From assembly GCA_029260795.1 (NCBI GenBank), contig JAJDCO010000027.1, positions 1 through 46,173 of the forward strand: a stretch of DNA of 46,173 nucleotides, given 5' to 3'. Positions 16,862-25,187 of the stretch are shown here, piece after piece. The translations under genes and the position numbers were made by a program. A model generated the notes under the pieces. The model worked only from the letters and a program-made list of their open reading frames with translations. It was not told where the DNA came from and did no database searches. The stretch is from Planctomycetota bacterium (GTDB lineage: Bacteria > Planctomycetota > OFTM77). Numbering within the stretch: position 1 is the stretch's first letter; each line of letters starts with the position of its first letter.

Positions 16862-19545
16862 ACTCCGAGACTCCCGACCCGAATGCCGGTCCCGTCGATC
16901 GGCTGCTGGCCGAGTTCATTGCGGAACGGGAAGCAGGCGCCGAACCCGAGCCCCTGCCCTTCTTGGCTCGCTGCGCCGATTCCGGCGAACGCAGCCTCCT
17001 CGCCGACCTGATCGGGGAGCTCGAAGAGCTCGACGCCCGTCGCCCGACCGTGGCACTGCCCGCCTCGCTCGGAGTCTACCGGATCATCGGTCATCTGGGT
17101 CGAGGGGGCATGGGGATGGTGTTCCGCGGCGAGGATCCCAGCGGTCGTCCCGTCGCGATCAAGCAGCTCCCACCCAACGAGTTCGATGGCGGACTCACCG
17201 AGCGTTTTGCCCGTGAGATGCAGATCCTGCGCAACCTCGATCACCCGGCGATCGTGCCCGTCCTGGAGACGGGCGAATCCTCCGGCCGACCGTTCTTGGT
17301 CCTTCCCTACTTCGCCGGCGGCTCGCTGGAGGATCACCTCGAAGCGGCGCGTGCGTCGGGCAAGCCGCCGACCACGGCCGAGCTCCGGGCCGGTGTCCGC
17401 GTCATCCATCGCGTCGCGGGCGCGGCCGCCGAGGCCCATCGCCGCAACGTCGTGCACCGGGACATCAAGCCTTCGAACATCCTCTTCGACGCACAGGGGC
17501 GAGCCCACCTCGCCGACTTCGGCCTGGCCCATGCCGCCGAGCTCTCGACCATGACGGCCCCGGACCGCATCGTCGGGACGATCGGGTACCTGGCACCGGA
17601 GCTGGTCAACGATCCGGCCGCCCGCAACGATCCTCGAGTCGACGTCTACGGGCTCGGCATCTCGCTGTACGAGACCCTGACGCGGCATCGCCCCTACGAG
17701 GGCACGTTGACCGAGATCCTGGCGGCCATCCATCGCGGCCCCCCTTCGCCGAGTCTGTTCCTGCGTCGCCCGCTCAATACCGACCTGGCTTCGGTCCTCG
17801 AGCGCAGCATGGATCCCGATCCCCAGCGGCGCTACCAGACGATGGAAGCCTTCGCCGACGACCTCGATCGGTGGCTCGCCGGCGAGCGCGTCCTCGCCCG
17901 TCGCGGACGGGTGTGGCGACGCCTGCGCAGGCACGTCCGGTCCCACCCGAAGCTGGCCTCCGCTGTCACCATTTTGCTCTTGGCCCTCTCGGTCATCATC
18001 GCTTGGACGACCTTCGATCGACGCTCGCGTCTCGAGTCGGTCCTGAGGGTGACCCATGCGCACATCGCGAGCTTGGGCGAGCTCCTCGAGGAGCTCCACG
18101 CTTTGCGCCGCGTCGCGATCGAGGACGAGACCTTCGCCTGGTCACGAGGCGACGGGGGGACGTTCGACCCGGCCGGCTCACTCGACATCCGAAACGATAT
18201 CGAGCAACGGCTCGAGCTCATCGAGAACGAGTACGAAGAGACCCTGCGCCTCCTCGACGTCGCGATGTCCGAGGGCGCGATGGACGAGAGGCTTCTCGAC
18301 CTCCATCGGCAAGTGCGCCGCAGCGCCGCGGCGTGGATGGAGACCGAAGGCCACCACCTGAACGCGAAGCGGCATTGGCTCGCCCTTGGACTGGACGCCG
18401 ATTCCGTCGAACGCCACGCGACGCTGAGCCTGGAGACGATCCCTCCCAATGCGCGAGTCCGGATCTTCCGCTACGACCTCGATTCGCGAGAGATCGTCTG
18501 GCCTTCGATCCCGGTCGGGCAAGAGCAGAGAACCCCGGTTCACCTCAGCGGGCTCGCACCCGGCTCCTATCGCTTCGAGCTTCAGAGGCCGGGCCAGAAT
18601 CGCTGGATCGCCTATCCGATCTGGATCCAGAGCCACAACCGCCTCGACCCCAAGGAACCGATCCGGTTACCCACCGATGAAGAGATCGGGAGCGAATGGG
18701 TCTACGTTCCGCCCGGCGACTTCGTGGCCGGCGGCGATCACCAAGCCCGGGGGTACGAGCCACGCGCGACCCGTTTCGTTCCCGGCTTCTTCATCAAGCG
18801 TCATGAAGAGACGATGGCGGATTACTTCGAGTTCCTCGACGCTCTCGTCGCAGCGGGCAAACCCTGTTGGGACAATCCCTGGCGCTGGGAAGCACCCTGG
18901 CCTGAGCACTTGCCGAACCACACGCCGCGCCGAACGGCTTACGGCACACCTCTCGTCGATTGGGAGCCCGAGAGCGGTTTCACCGATTCCGGCGGCTACG
19001 CTCACCCCGAGAACGTCGTCCACGGCATCAGCCCTCGCGATGCCGAGCACTACGTGGCGTGGCTCAACCGGCGAGCCGAGGAACGAGGCGAGCCTTGGAT
19101 CTATGCCCTTCCGACCAGTGATCAATGGGAGAAGGCGACACGGGGCGTCGACGGCCGACCGTTCCCTTGGGGCGAACGGTTTGCCTGGGACTTGACGAGT
19201 GGAGCCTACACGCCCGCCGTGATGCCATTCGCGGATGAGGATCGGCTCAAGCCGGGCCAGTTCCCCAAGGATCGCTCTCCCTTCGGGCTGCTCGACGGGG
19301 CGGGCAACGTCCGAGAGATCTGCCGAGAGACTCGGGTGACACGGACGAAGAGCGGAAGCGAGCTCAGCTTCTCTCTCGTTCGCGGCGGTGAAGAGAGCTT
19401 CCGAGAGTCGAACGGCTTCCGGCTGGCGGCTCGGCTGGCCGCCTACCCGACGGAGGTGAACTGGGACTTCGGTATCCGCTTGGTCCGCACGTACCGCGAC
19501 CCGATCTCCGAAGTCGGCTCGGAAAGCTCACGGGTCGAAAAATAA
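16858..19545 (+). CDS. Transmembrane Ser/Thr protein kinase with SUMF1/FGE-like sensor domain
   Basis: Membrane kinase of 895 aa. The kinase domain is residues ~73-340, with Gly loop GRGGMGMVF, Lys102 in VAIKQL, catalytic HRDIKPSN (Asp202), DFG (Asp220) and APE, so it should be active. One transmembrane helix lies at about 366-385 (ASAVTILLLALSVIIAW). Outside lie a helical region (~395-500), a PEGA-like beta stretch (~520-590) and a formylglycine-generating-enzyme-type domain (~610-890) with EWVYVPPGDFVAGG, LPTSDQWEKATRG and GLLDGAGNVREIC. The place where true FGE has its Cys pair reads RLAARLAAYP, with no Cys, so this domain is probably a ligand sensor. The start GTG overlaps the sigma-factor stop. 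Together the two genes look like a signal-to-sigma module. Confidence 0.88.
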   Translation: MNSETPDPNAGPVDRLLAEFIAEREAGAEPEPLPFLARCADSGERSLLADLIGELEELDARRPTVALPASLGVYRIIGHLGRGGMGMVFRGEDPSGRPVAIKQLPPNEFDGGLTERFAREMQILRNLDHPAIVPVLETGESSGRPFLVLPYFAGGSLEDHLEAARASGKPPTTAELRAGVRVIHRVAGAAAEAHRRNVVHRDIKPSNILFDAQGRAHLADFGLAHAAELSTMTAPDRIVGTIGYLAPELVNDPAARNDPRVDVYGLGISLYETLTRHRPYEGTLTEILAAIHRGPPSPSLFLRRPLNTDLASVLERSMDPDPQRRYQTMEAFADDLDRWLAGERVLARRGRVWRRLRRHVRSHPKLASAVTILLLALSVIIAWTTFDRRSRLESVLRVTHAHIASLGELLEELHALRRVAIEDETFAWSRGDGGTFDPAGSLDIRNDIEQRLELIENEYEETLRLLDVAMSEGAMDERLLDLHRQVRRSAAAWMETEGHHLNAKRHWLALGLDADSVERHATLSLETIPPNARVRIFRYDLDSREIVWPSIPVGQEQRTPVHLSGLAPGSYRFELQRPGQNRWIAYPIWIQSHNRLDPKEPIRLPTDEEIGSEWVYVPPGDFVAGGDHQARGYEPRATRFVPGFFIKRHEETMADYFEFLDALVAAGKPCWDNPWRWEAPWPEHLPNHTPRRTAYGTPLVDWEPESGFTDSGGYAHPENVVHGISPRDAEHYVAWLNRRAEERGEPWIYALPTSDQWEKATRGVDGRPFPWGERFAWDLTSGAYTPAVMPFADEDRLKPGQFPKDRSPFGLLDGAGNVREICRETRVTRTKSGSELSFSLVRGGEESFRESNGFRLAARLAAYPTEVNWDFGIRLVRTYRDPISEVGSESSRVEK

Positions 19546-19549
19546 AACG

Positions 19550-19580
19550 AGGCCCCGCGCCTGGAAAGGACGCGAGGCCT
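19550..19580 (+). terminator. Hairpin after the kinase gene
   Basis: AGGCCCCGCG (19550-19559) pairs with CGCGAGGCCT (19571-19580), ten positions with one mismatch, five bases after the kinase stop. No T-tract follows, so it may be an mRNA-stabilising hairpin rather than a terminator. Confidence 0.35.
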
Positions 19581-19655
19581 CCGGTCATCCGATGCCCCAG
19601 GGGCTCAACTCTCTCTCTCGTCGGCCTTGCCTGCCAACGAGCTTCGCATTGCCAA

Positions 19656-19678
19656 AGGGTTCGGCGAGCCGGAACCCT
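19656..19678 (+). repeat. Hairpin in the kinase 3' region
   Basis: AGGGTTC (19656-19662) pairs with GAACCCT (19672-19678), with two further G-C pairs possible inside. It is part of a run of hairpins between the kinase stop and the T-tract at 19813-19818. Confidence 0.3.
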
Positions 19679-19781
19679 CCAGGGTGGAGAGAACCGCTCG
19701 CCCCGAAAAACGACGGAAAAAATCTAAGAAGGGAACCGAAGGAGCGGCCGGGCGAGCCCGGAAGCCTTTGGCGGGCGCCCC

Positions 19782-19818
19782 AACGAGCGGCCTCGGGCGG
19801 TGGCGGCTCGTTCTTTTT
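19782..19818 (+). terminator. Rho-independent terminator
   Basis: AACGAGC (19782-19788) pairs with GCTCGTT (19806-19812), 7 bp around a 17-nt GC-rich loop, and runs straight into TTCTTTTT (19811-19818). This fits an intrinsic terminator for plus-strand transcription from the sigma-kinase unit, which would give a 3' untranslated region of about 270 nt, or for a small RNA in between. No protein is evident in 19581-19781. Confidence 0.5.
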
Positions 19819-19876
19819 GAGGAATCTCTGACCGCCTCGGCACTTCGTGTCGTCTAGGACGCTGCAACTCTCTGGA

Positions 19877-20071
19877 CGTCATCAGGGCTGCCCCTGGTGA
19901 CGCTCGGGCGACTCTCCCGAGACCGGCATCATCGCCTTGGCCCTGAACCTCGGATCCGACACCAGCACCGCCGCCACGACGCCGTGGAGTCGAGACGGAT
20001 CCCGAGGGGGCGCCTGACCCGAGCGAACACCGGGTCAGCTCTCGCGACTCGCGATGATGCCGGTCTTTTTT
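19877..20071 (+). ncRNA. Candidate structured non-coding RNA
   Basis: The strand folds into a compact set of helices. Hairpin A pairs 19877-19887 with 19892-19902 (11 bp, one G-U). Hairpin B pairs CTCGGG (19903-19908) with CCCGAG (19916-19921). A long helix P1 pairs 19920-19935 with 20051-20066, 16 bp without mismatch. Inside P1 lie P2 (19948-19958 with 19996-20007, 11 bp, one bulge), capped by CCACG/CGTGG (19974-19978, 19983-19987), and P3 (CTGACCCG 20014-20021 with CGGGTCAG 20031-20038). P1 runs directly into six T's (20066-20071), as expected of an intrinsic terminator. No open frame here looks like protein. It matches no RNA family I recognise. It lies 114 bp before the sulfatase start, so a leader or attenuator is possible, as is a short inverted-repeat element. 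No clear promoter is visible. Confidence 0.45.
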
Positions 20072-20184
20072 GCCCGACACGCGCCATTCGCGTCGTCGCG
20101 GCGGCTCTGATACGGTCGCAGCTTCGAAAGGCCGGCGCTGGGCCGAGCTCCCCGAATCCGCGACAAGAATCTCCGGACGTGTCG

Positions 20185-21531
20185 ATGTCTCGCACCCTTT
20201 GGCTGCTCGCGGTGCTCGGTCTGAGCGCGAGCTGCTCGGACCCGCCGCCTCCCAACGTGATCTTGATCTCGTTGGATACGCTGCGACCCGACCGGCTGGG
20301 CAGCTACGGCTACGATCGCCCGACCTCGCCAGCACTCGACAAGCTGGCGACGGGGGGCCTGGTCTTCGAAGACGTGACCAGCGTCTCGCCTTGGACCTTG
20401 CCGTCGCACGCCAGCCTGTTCACGTCGCTCTATCCGAGCCAGCACGGAGCCAAGGACGACCAGACTCGTCTCGGTGATGGCCCGCCGACCCTGGCCGAGG
20501 TCTTTCATCGGTCCGCCTACGATACGGCCGCCATCGTCAACGCACACTACCTGACGAGGCGGTACGGTCTGCTGCGCGGCTTCGAGGATCGAGAGTACGT
20601 CTCGGAGTGGGAGGATCCGAATGCCGACCCGCCGCGTCAGAAGAAGAGCGCCGCTCAGATCGTCGACCTCGCCTTGGAGTGGATCCGTGCGCGCGAAGAG
20701 CGGCCCTTCTTCCTCTTCCTGCACTTCTACGACGCGCATTCGGACTACGCCCCGGACGAGCGCTCACGAGAGCTGCTCGTCCGTCCCTACACCGGCCTCG
20801 TGGACGGCAGCACCCAGCAGCTCTATCGCTGGCGTCGCGAAGGTCGACCACTCTCCGCGGCCGACGTCCGGTACCTGAGCGATCTCTACGACGCGCAGAT
20901 CCGGCAGCTCGACGCTCAGCTCGGTCGCTTGTACGAAGCGCTCGATCGCCTCGACCACCGCGACGACACGGTCGTCCTCGTGACGTCCGACCACGGGGAA
21001 GAGCTCTACGAGCATGGCTCGCTGCTCCATGGGCGCACCTACTTCCAAGAGGTGATCGCGATTCCTTGGCTCCTGCGCGGGCCCGGTGTCCCCGCGGGTC
21101 GCCGCGTTTCGACGCCGCTCAGCCTGATCGACATCCCGGCGACGCTCGTGGATCTGGTCGGGCTACGCGTCCCGGCGAGCTGGCAAGGACGCTCGGCTCT
21201 TCCACTCTGGCAGAACGATGACGTGTCCATCGAGCCTCGAGTTCTCTTTGCCGAGGCCGATCACGGTGATGGGGAGCCCGATCGGAGGCGTCTCGTCCGG
21301 TGGGATCGCTACAAGTTGATCCATGACCGAACGTCCGGGTCCTCTTCGCTGTTCGACTTGTCGCGGGATCGCGACGAAGCTCACGACCGAATCACGGAGG
21401 ACCTGCCGGTACTGCCGGCACTCCGAGCCGAGCTCGAGCGCTTCTTGAGCCAGGAGGCGAAAGGGGAGCCGCTGGGCGAGCTGGACGAGCAGACGCGGCG
21501 ATTGCTGGAGCAGCTCGGTTACACTCGTTGA
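20185..21531 (+). CDS. Sulfatase-superfamily lipoprotein
   Basis: Alkaline-phosphatase-superfamily (sulfatase PF00884) protein of 448 aa with a lipobox leader (LLAVLGLSASC), so it is probably anchored outside. Motifs include NVILISLDTLRPDRLGSYGY (metal-binding Asp), the nucleophile segment SPWTLPSHASLFTSLYPSQH, FFLFLHFYDAHSDY and VLVTSDHGEELYEHG. Classical sulfatases have C/S-x-P-x-R at the nucleophile; here TLPSH leaves Thr in that place and no modifiable Cys, so formylglycine is not expected. Related proteins hydrolyse or transfer phospho- or sulfo-esters. The start could also be GTG at 20179; the ATG is preferred by distance to the leader. MscS follows 118 bp later. Confidence 0.82.
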   Translation: MSRTLWLLAVLGLSASCSDPPPPNVILISLDTLRPDRLGSYGYDRPTSPALDKLATGGLVFEDVTSVSPWTLPSHASLFTSLYPSQHGAKDDQTRLGDGPPTLAEVFHRSAYDTAAIVNAHYLTRRYGLLRGFEDREYVSEWEDPNADPPRQKKSAAQIVDLALEWIRAREERPFFLFLHFYDAHSDYAPDERSRELLVRPYTGLVDGSTQQLYRWRREGRPLSAADVRYLSDLYDAQIRQLDAQLGRLYEALDRLDHRDDTVVLVTSDHGEELYEHGSLLHGRTYFQEVIAIPWLLRGPGVPAGRRVSTPLSLIDIPATLVDLVGLRVPASWQGRSALPLWQNDDVSIEPRVLFAEADHGDGEPDRRRLVRWDRYKLIHDRTSGSSSLFDLSRDRDEAHDRITEDLPVLPALRAELERFLSQEAKGEPLGELDEQTRRLLEQLGYTR

Positions 21532-21546
21532 CCGAGTCGCCTCTGC

Positions 21547-21575
21547 ATGACGGCCGACCGGCGAAACGCTAGAAT
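21547..21575 (+). promoter_or_regulatory. Possible sigma-70-like promoter of the MscS gene
   Basis: ATGACG (21547-21552) as -35, a 17-bp spacer, and TAGAAT (21570-21575) as -10 lie about 75 bp upstream of the MscS start. The -10 is good and the -35 moderate. Confidence 0.3.
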
Positions 21576-21649
21576 CACGCGGCGTTTCCGCCGAGTCGCT
21601 GCTGGAGTCGGCGACGAGACGCGGAAGACATTCTCGGGGGATCGCGGCG

Positions 21650-22504
21650 ATGGATGGGCTCATCTCGGCGCTTCGCGAAGCGGGGCTGACGCAAATCCTC
21701 GCCTCGGTCGCCTGGATCGTCGTCTTGATTGGCGTTCGTTGGCTCAGCTTGCGAGCACTTCGCAAGAGCGAGCTTCCGGCAGAGATGCGCCGCCGCTGGC
21801 TGGTTTCCACGCGCACGCTCAGCGTGATCGTCCTCGGCCTCGGCTGGGTGGTTATCTGGGCGACCGAGCTGCTCACATTCGCCGTCTCGGTCGTGGCCGT
21901 GGCGGCCGCCTTGGTCCTGGCGACCAAGAAGCTGATCATGGGCATCAGTGGTGCGGTGCTTCAGACCACCGGCAACACCTACAAGCTCGGCGATCGCATC
22001 GAGATTCAGGGCTATCGCGGAGACGTGATCGATCAGTCGTTGCTCACGACAACGCTCCTCGAGATCGGTCCCGGCAAGCTCAGCCATCAGTACACGGGCT
22101 CGACGGTCGTCCTCCCAAACAGCCTGTTCCTGAACTCCACGGTCATCAACGAGACCTTCTCGAACGAGTACGTACCGCACACGATCGTGCTGCCCCTGAA
22201 CCTGCAACAGGACTGGCGAAACGCCGAGACCTATCTGCTTCAAAGAGCGACGGATGAGTGCGCACCCTCACTCGAAACCGCTCGCCACGAGCTGACGAAG
22301 ATCGCCCGTGAGCGAGGGCTGGAGCCGCCCAGCGTCGAGCCGCGCATCTCCTACCATTTTCCCGAGCCGAATCGCGTCAACCTCATCCTGAGGCTTCCGG
22401 TCCCGGCCCGCCGTAAGGGACGCATCGAGCAAGCGATCCTGCGCCGCTTCCTGCGCGAAGGACCGATCGGCCCCACGCCTCCACCGGCACCACCGAGCAC
22501 CTGA
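21650..22504 (+). CDS. MscS-family small-conductance mechanosensitive channel
   Basis: Inner-membrane channel-like protein of 284 aa. Hydrophobic segments lie at about residues 12-32 (ILASVAWIVVLIGVRWLSL), 55-75 (LSVIVLGLGWVVIWATELL) and 76-105 (pore-lining type, AVSVVAVAAALVLATKK). The beta domain has the MscS motif YKLGDRIEIQGYRGDVID, and the STVVLPNSLFLNSTVINE strand is also typical. The tail is Pro-rich. The family opens under membrane tension and releases solutes after osmotic downshock. The start at 21650 has a GGGGGA site. It stands between the sulfatase and the acyltransferase with gaps of over 100 bp on both sides. Confidence 0.85.
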   Translation: MDGLISALREAGLTQILASVAWIVVLIGVRWLSLRALRKSELPAEMRRRWLVSTRTLSVIVLGLGWVVIWATELLTFAVSVVAVAAALVLATKKLIMGISGAVLQTTGNTYKLGDRIEIQGYRGDVIDQSLLTTTLLEIGPGKLSHQYTGSTVVLPNSLFLNSTVINETFSNEYVPHTIVLPLNLQQDWRNAETYLLQRATDECAPSLETARHELTKIARERGLEPPSVEPRISYHFPEPNRVNLILRLPVPARRKGRIEQAILRRFLREGPIGPTPPPAPPST

Positions 22505-22669
22505 GGTTCGCCCGGCCACTCGGCGCTGCGGCAGTCGAAAGCCTCTCATTCGCCATGCTTATCATTTCTATCTGTTTCAATCACTGATCAGGACGCCCCA
22601 CTCTGGGCGATACTTCTCGGCGAACGACTCTTCGGCTCCCTCGAGCCGCCCAGCACCCGGAGCGACCCG

Positions 22670-25108
22670 ATGACTGCCCCCATGACCGCACCTGGCCCAC
22701 GCCGCTCTCCCTCGCCTCGCCTCGACCGGCCCGGCCCTGACCCGAACCAGAATCCGCGTCGCCATCGCGTCCTCACGGCAGCCGCGATCGGAGCCCTGGC
22801 GACTTGGACGGCATTCGGGGCAGACACCGGCCTGGGGCTCCCCTCGAGGCTCCTGACCGGAATGGCCGTGATGGCGTTCCTCACCCTCGGGCTCCCGCGG
22901 CTCGCCGCCGCCTGGATCCCGGACCTGCTCGCCCGCACCTTCTATCGCGTCCGCGTCCACGGCGCATCGAACCTGCCACGCCACGGAGGTGCGCTGTTGG
23001 TCGCCAATCACGTCTCGTTCGTCGATGCCCTGCTGATGCTCGCCGCGTCGCCCCGCCCCATCCGATTCTTGGTCGACGAGCGCTATGCGCGTCACTGGTT
23101 CTGCCGGCCTTTTCTGCGAGCGGCCGGCGCCATCCCGATCTCAGCCGGCGGCTCGCGCCGCGAGCGAACCCTGGCGCTCCGAGCGGCCACCGACACCCTC
23201 GCCGAGGGCGGCCTGGTCGGTATCTTTGCCGAAGGGGCGATCACACGGAATGGCGCACTCCAGCCGTTCCGGCGAGGCCTCGAGCTCCTCGCGCGTCACG
23301 CGAAGGTGCCGATCGTTCCCGTGCACCTCGCCTTGCTCAGTGGTGCCTGGTGGACCTGGCGCTCGGGGGGCAGGCTGTCGCGCTTTCCGCGCCGGATCGC
23401 TGAGCCGGCGGGCGTCGCCTTCGGGCGCCGTCTCGAAGCCCAGGCGCCGGCACCGGAGGTGCGTCAAGCGGTCCAGGAGCTCGGTCCGGAGGCCTGGCGG
23501 CTCGTCCAGCCGGATGAGCCCGTCCACGCGCGCTTCGTCACTCGGGCACGATTCCACCCCCGATCCCTCGCGTTCGCGGACTCGACCGGACGGGAGCTTC
23601 GATCGGCGCCGGCCTTGGCCGCTGCCCTGTCGCTCGGACGCCGCGTGAGCCAACGATGCCCCGACGAATCGCGCCTGGGCGTCCTGCTCCCGCCCTCGGT
23701 CGGTGGCGCCCTCACCCAGCTCGCCCTCTCGTTGGGGGGCCGAACGAGCGTCCCCCTCAATTACACGACGGGCGCCGACGCAATGGCCTCCGCGCTCGAG
23801 CAAGCCGAGGTGCGGACGGTCCTGACGAGCCGGGCCTTCCTCGATCGCGTGGACCTGACACTTCCGAGCTCGGTCCGCCTCCTCTGCCTCGAGGAGCTGC
23901 TCGGCGACGTCACTCTTCTCGAGAAGGTTTGCGCGCTGTGCCTCGGCCTGCTCACACCCCGCCGCTGGATGGAGCGCTATGCCGGAGCGAAGCGTCCGGT
24001 CGCGGCCGAGGAAGTCGCGACCATCCTGTTCAGCAGCGGGAGTAGCGGAGAGCCCAAGGGCATCGTGCTCGCCCATCGTCAGCTGGCTGCCAACGTGATC
24101 GGAACGGGCCAGACCGTGCCCCTCGCCGCCGGGCAGAAGCTGCTGGGCGTGCTGCCGTTCTTCCATGCGTTCGGAACGCTCGCCTTGTGGTTCGCGGCCA
24201 GCCGCGGGGCCGTGACGGTCTTTCATCCGAACCCGCTCGACGTGAAGACGCTCGGACGTCTGATCCGAGAGCGCCGCATCGAGGTGCTGGTCGCGCCTCC
24301 GACGTTCCTGGGTCGTTATCTCGATCGTTGGTCCGCTCAAGACGTCCGCTCCTTGCGTTTGGTGATCGCGGGTGCCGAGGCCCTGCCGCCGCGGCTGGCG
24401 GTCGCCTACCGAGAGCGATTCGGCATCGAGCTGCGGGAGGGCTACGGTGCCACCGAATGCTCCCCCGTGATCGCGGTCAACGTCCCCGACGTTCCCACCC
24501 CACACGGAGTCCAACCCGGTACGCGGATCGGCACCGTCGGTCGACCGCTCGCCAACCTGGCCGTCCGGATTCGATCGCGCGACCACCAACGCCAGCTCGG
24601 GCACGGCGAGGTCGGACGCATCGAGGTGCGAGGCGACTCGGTGATGAGCGGATACCTCGGTCGTCCCGAGGCGACGGCGCGGGTGCTCTCCGAGGGTTGG
24701 TACGACACCGGCGACCTGGGATCGATCGACGAGGACGGGTTCCTGACGATCGTCGATCGCGCGAGCCGATTCTCGAAGATCGGCGGCGAGATGGTCCCAC
24801 ACGGGCGCGTCGAGCAAGCGCTTCAAGAGGCGACCGGCCACCCCGAGCGCTGCATCGCCGTCACGTCCGTGCCCGACGTGAGGCGCGGCGAGCGACTGGC
24901 CGTGCTGCATACGCTCGATGCGGAGGAGGTGACGCGATTGCTCGAGGTCATGCCGACGATGTTGCCGCCGCTCTTTCGTCCGCACCCGTCCTATCTCGTC
25001 GCCGTCGACGAGCTCCCCCTGCTCGGCAGCGGAAAGCTCGACCTGGTCGCGCTCCGCCGCCTGGCTTTGGAGCACCTTCCTGTCCCTGACCGTTGCGACG
25101 CGACGTGA
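22670..25108 (+). CDS. Acyltransferase / acyl-ACP synthetase fusion (Aas-like)
   Basis: Two-domain lipid enzyme of 812 aa. After a Pro/Arg-rich start and two hydrophobic stretches (about residues 25-90), a PlsC-type acyltransferase (~95-275) shows NHVSFVDALL (the H-x4-D pair) and GIFAEGAI. An AMP-forming synthetase (~300-800) follows, with TILFSSGSSGEPKGIVLAH, GYGATECSPV, YDTGDLGSIDEDGFL and DRASRFSKIGGE. This pairing is seen in Aas, which re-acylates lysophospholipid using fatty acid activated on ACP. E. coli Aas is of similar size (~720 aa), while other homologues add a lysophospholipid-flipping MFS domain that is absent here. The exact acceptor is not known. Confidence 0.85.
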   Translation: MTAPMTAPGPRRSPSPRLDRPGPDPNQNPRRHRVLTAAAIGALATWTAFGADTGLGLPSRLLTGMAVMAFLTLGLPRLAAAWIPDLLARTFYRVRVHGASNLPRHGGALLVANHVSFVDALLMLAASPRPIRFLVDERYARHWFCRPFLRAAGAIPISAGGSRRERTLALRAATDTLAEGGLVGIFAEGAITRNGALQPFRRGLELLARHAKVPIVPVHLALLSGAWWTWRSGGRLSRFPRRIAEPAGVAFGRRLEAQAPAPEVRQAVQELGPEAWRLVQPDEPVHARFVTRARFHPRSLAFADSTGRELRSAPALAAALSLGRRVSQRCPDESRLGVLLPPSVGGALTQLALSLGGRTSVPLNYTTGADAMASALEQAEVRTVLTSRAFLDRVDLTLPSSVRLLCLEELLGDVTLLEKVCALCLGLLTPRRWMERYAGAKRPVAAEEVATILFSSGSSGEPKGIVLAHRQLAANVIGTGQTVPLAAGQKLLGVLPFFHAFGTLALWFAASRGAVTVFHPNPLDVKTLGRLIRERRIEVLVAPPTFLGRYLDRWSAQDVRSLRLVIAGAEALPPRLAVAYRERFGIELREGYGATECSPVIAVNVPDVPTPHGVQPGTRIGTVGRPLANLAVRIRSRDHQRQLGHGEVGRIEVRGDSVMSGYLGRPEATARVLSEGWYDTGDLGSIDEDGFLTIVDRASRFSKIGGEMVPHGRVEQALQEATGHPERCIAVTSVPDVRRGERLAVLHTLDAEEVTRLLEVMPTMLPPLFRPHPSYLVAVDELPLLGSGKLDLVALRRLALEHLPVPDRCDAT

Positions 25109-25187
25109 GGCTCGGCACCATGGGCGTCGGCTCGACGGCGCCGTGTGCTTTCGAGCCGGCCTTTTCTTCCGAGCTCAGGAGGCTCTC

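Noticed and set aside
19936..20020. Short in-frame stretch inside the structured RNA that reads like a protein tail
   Set aside because: It has no start codon with a ribosome-binding site, and the helices account for the sequence.
23141..25075. 644-codon minus-strand frame inside the acyltransferase/synthetase gene
   Set aside because: Antisense shadow without any domain motif.
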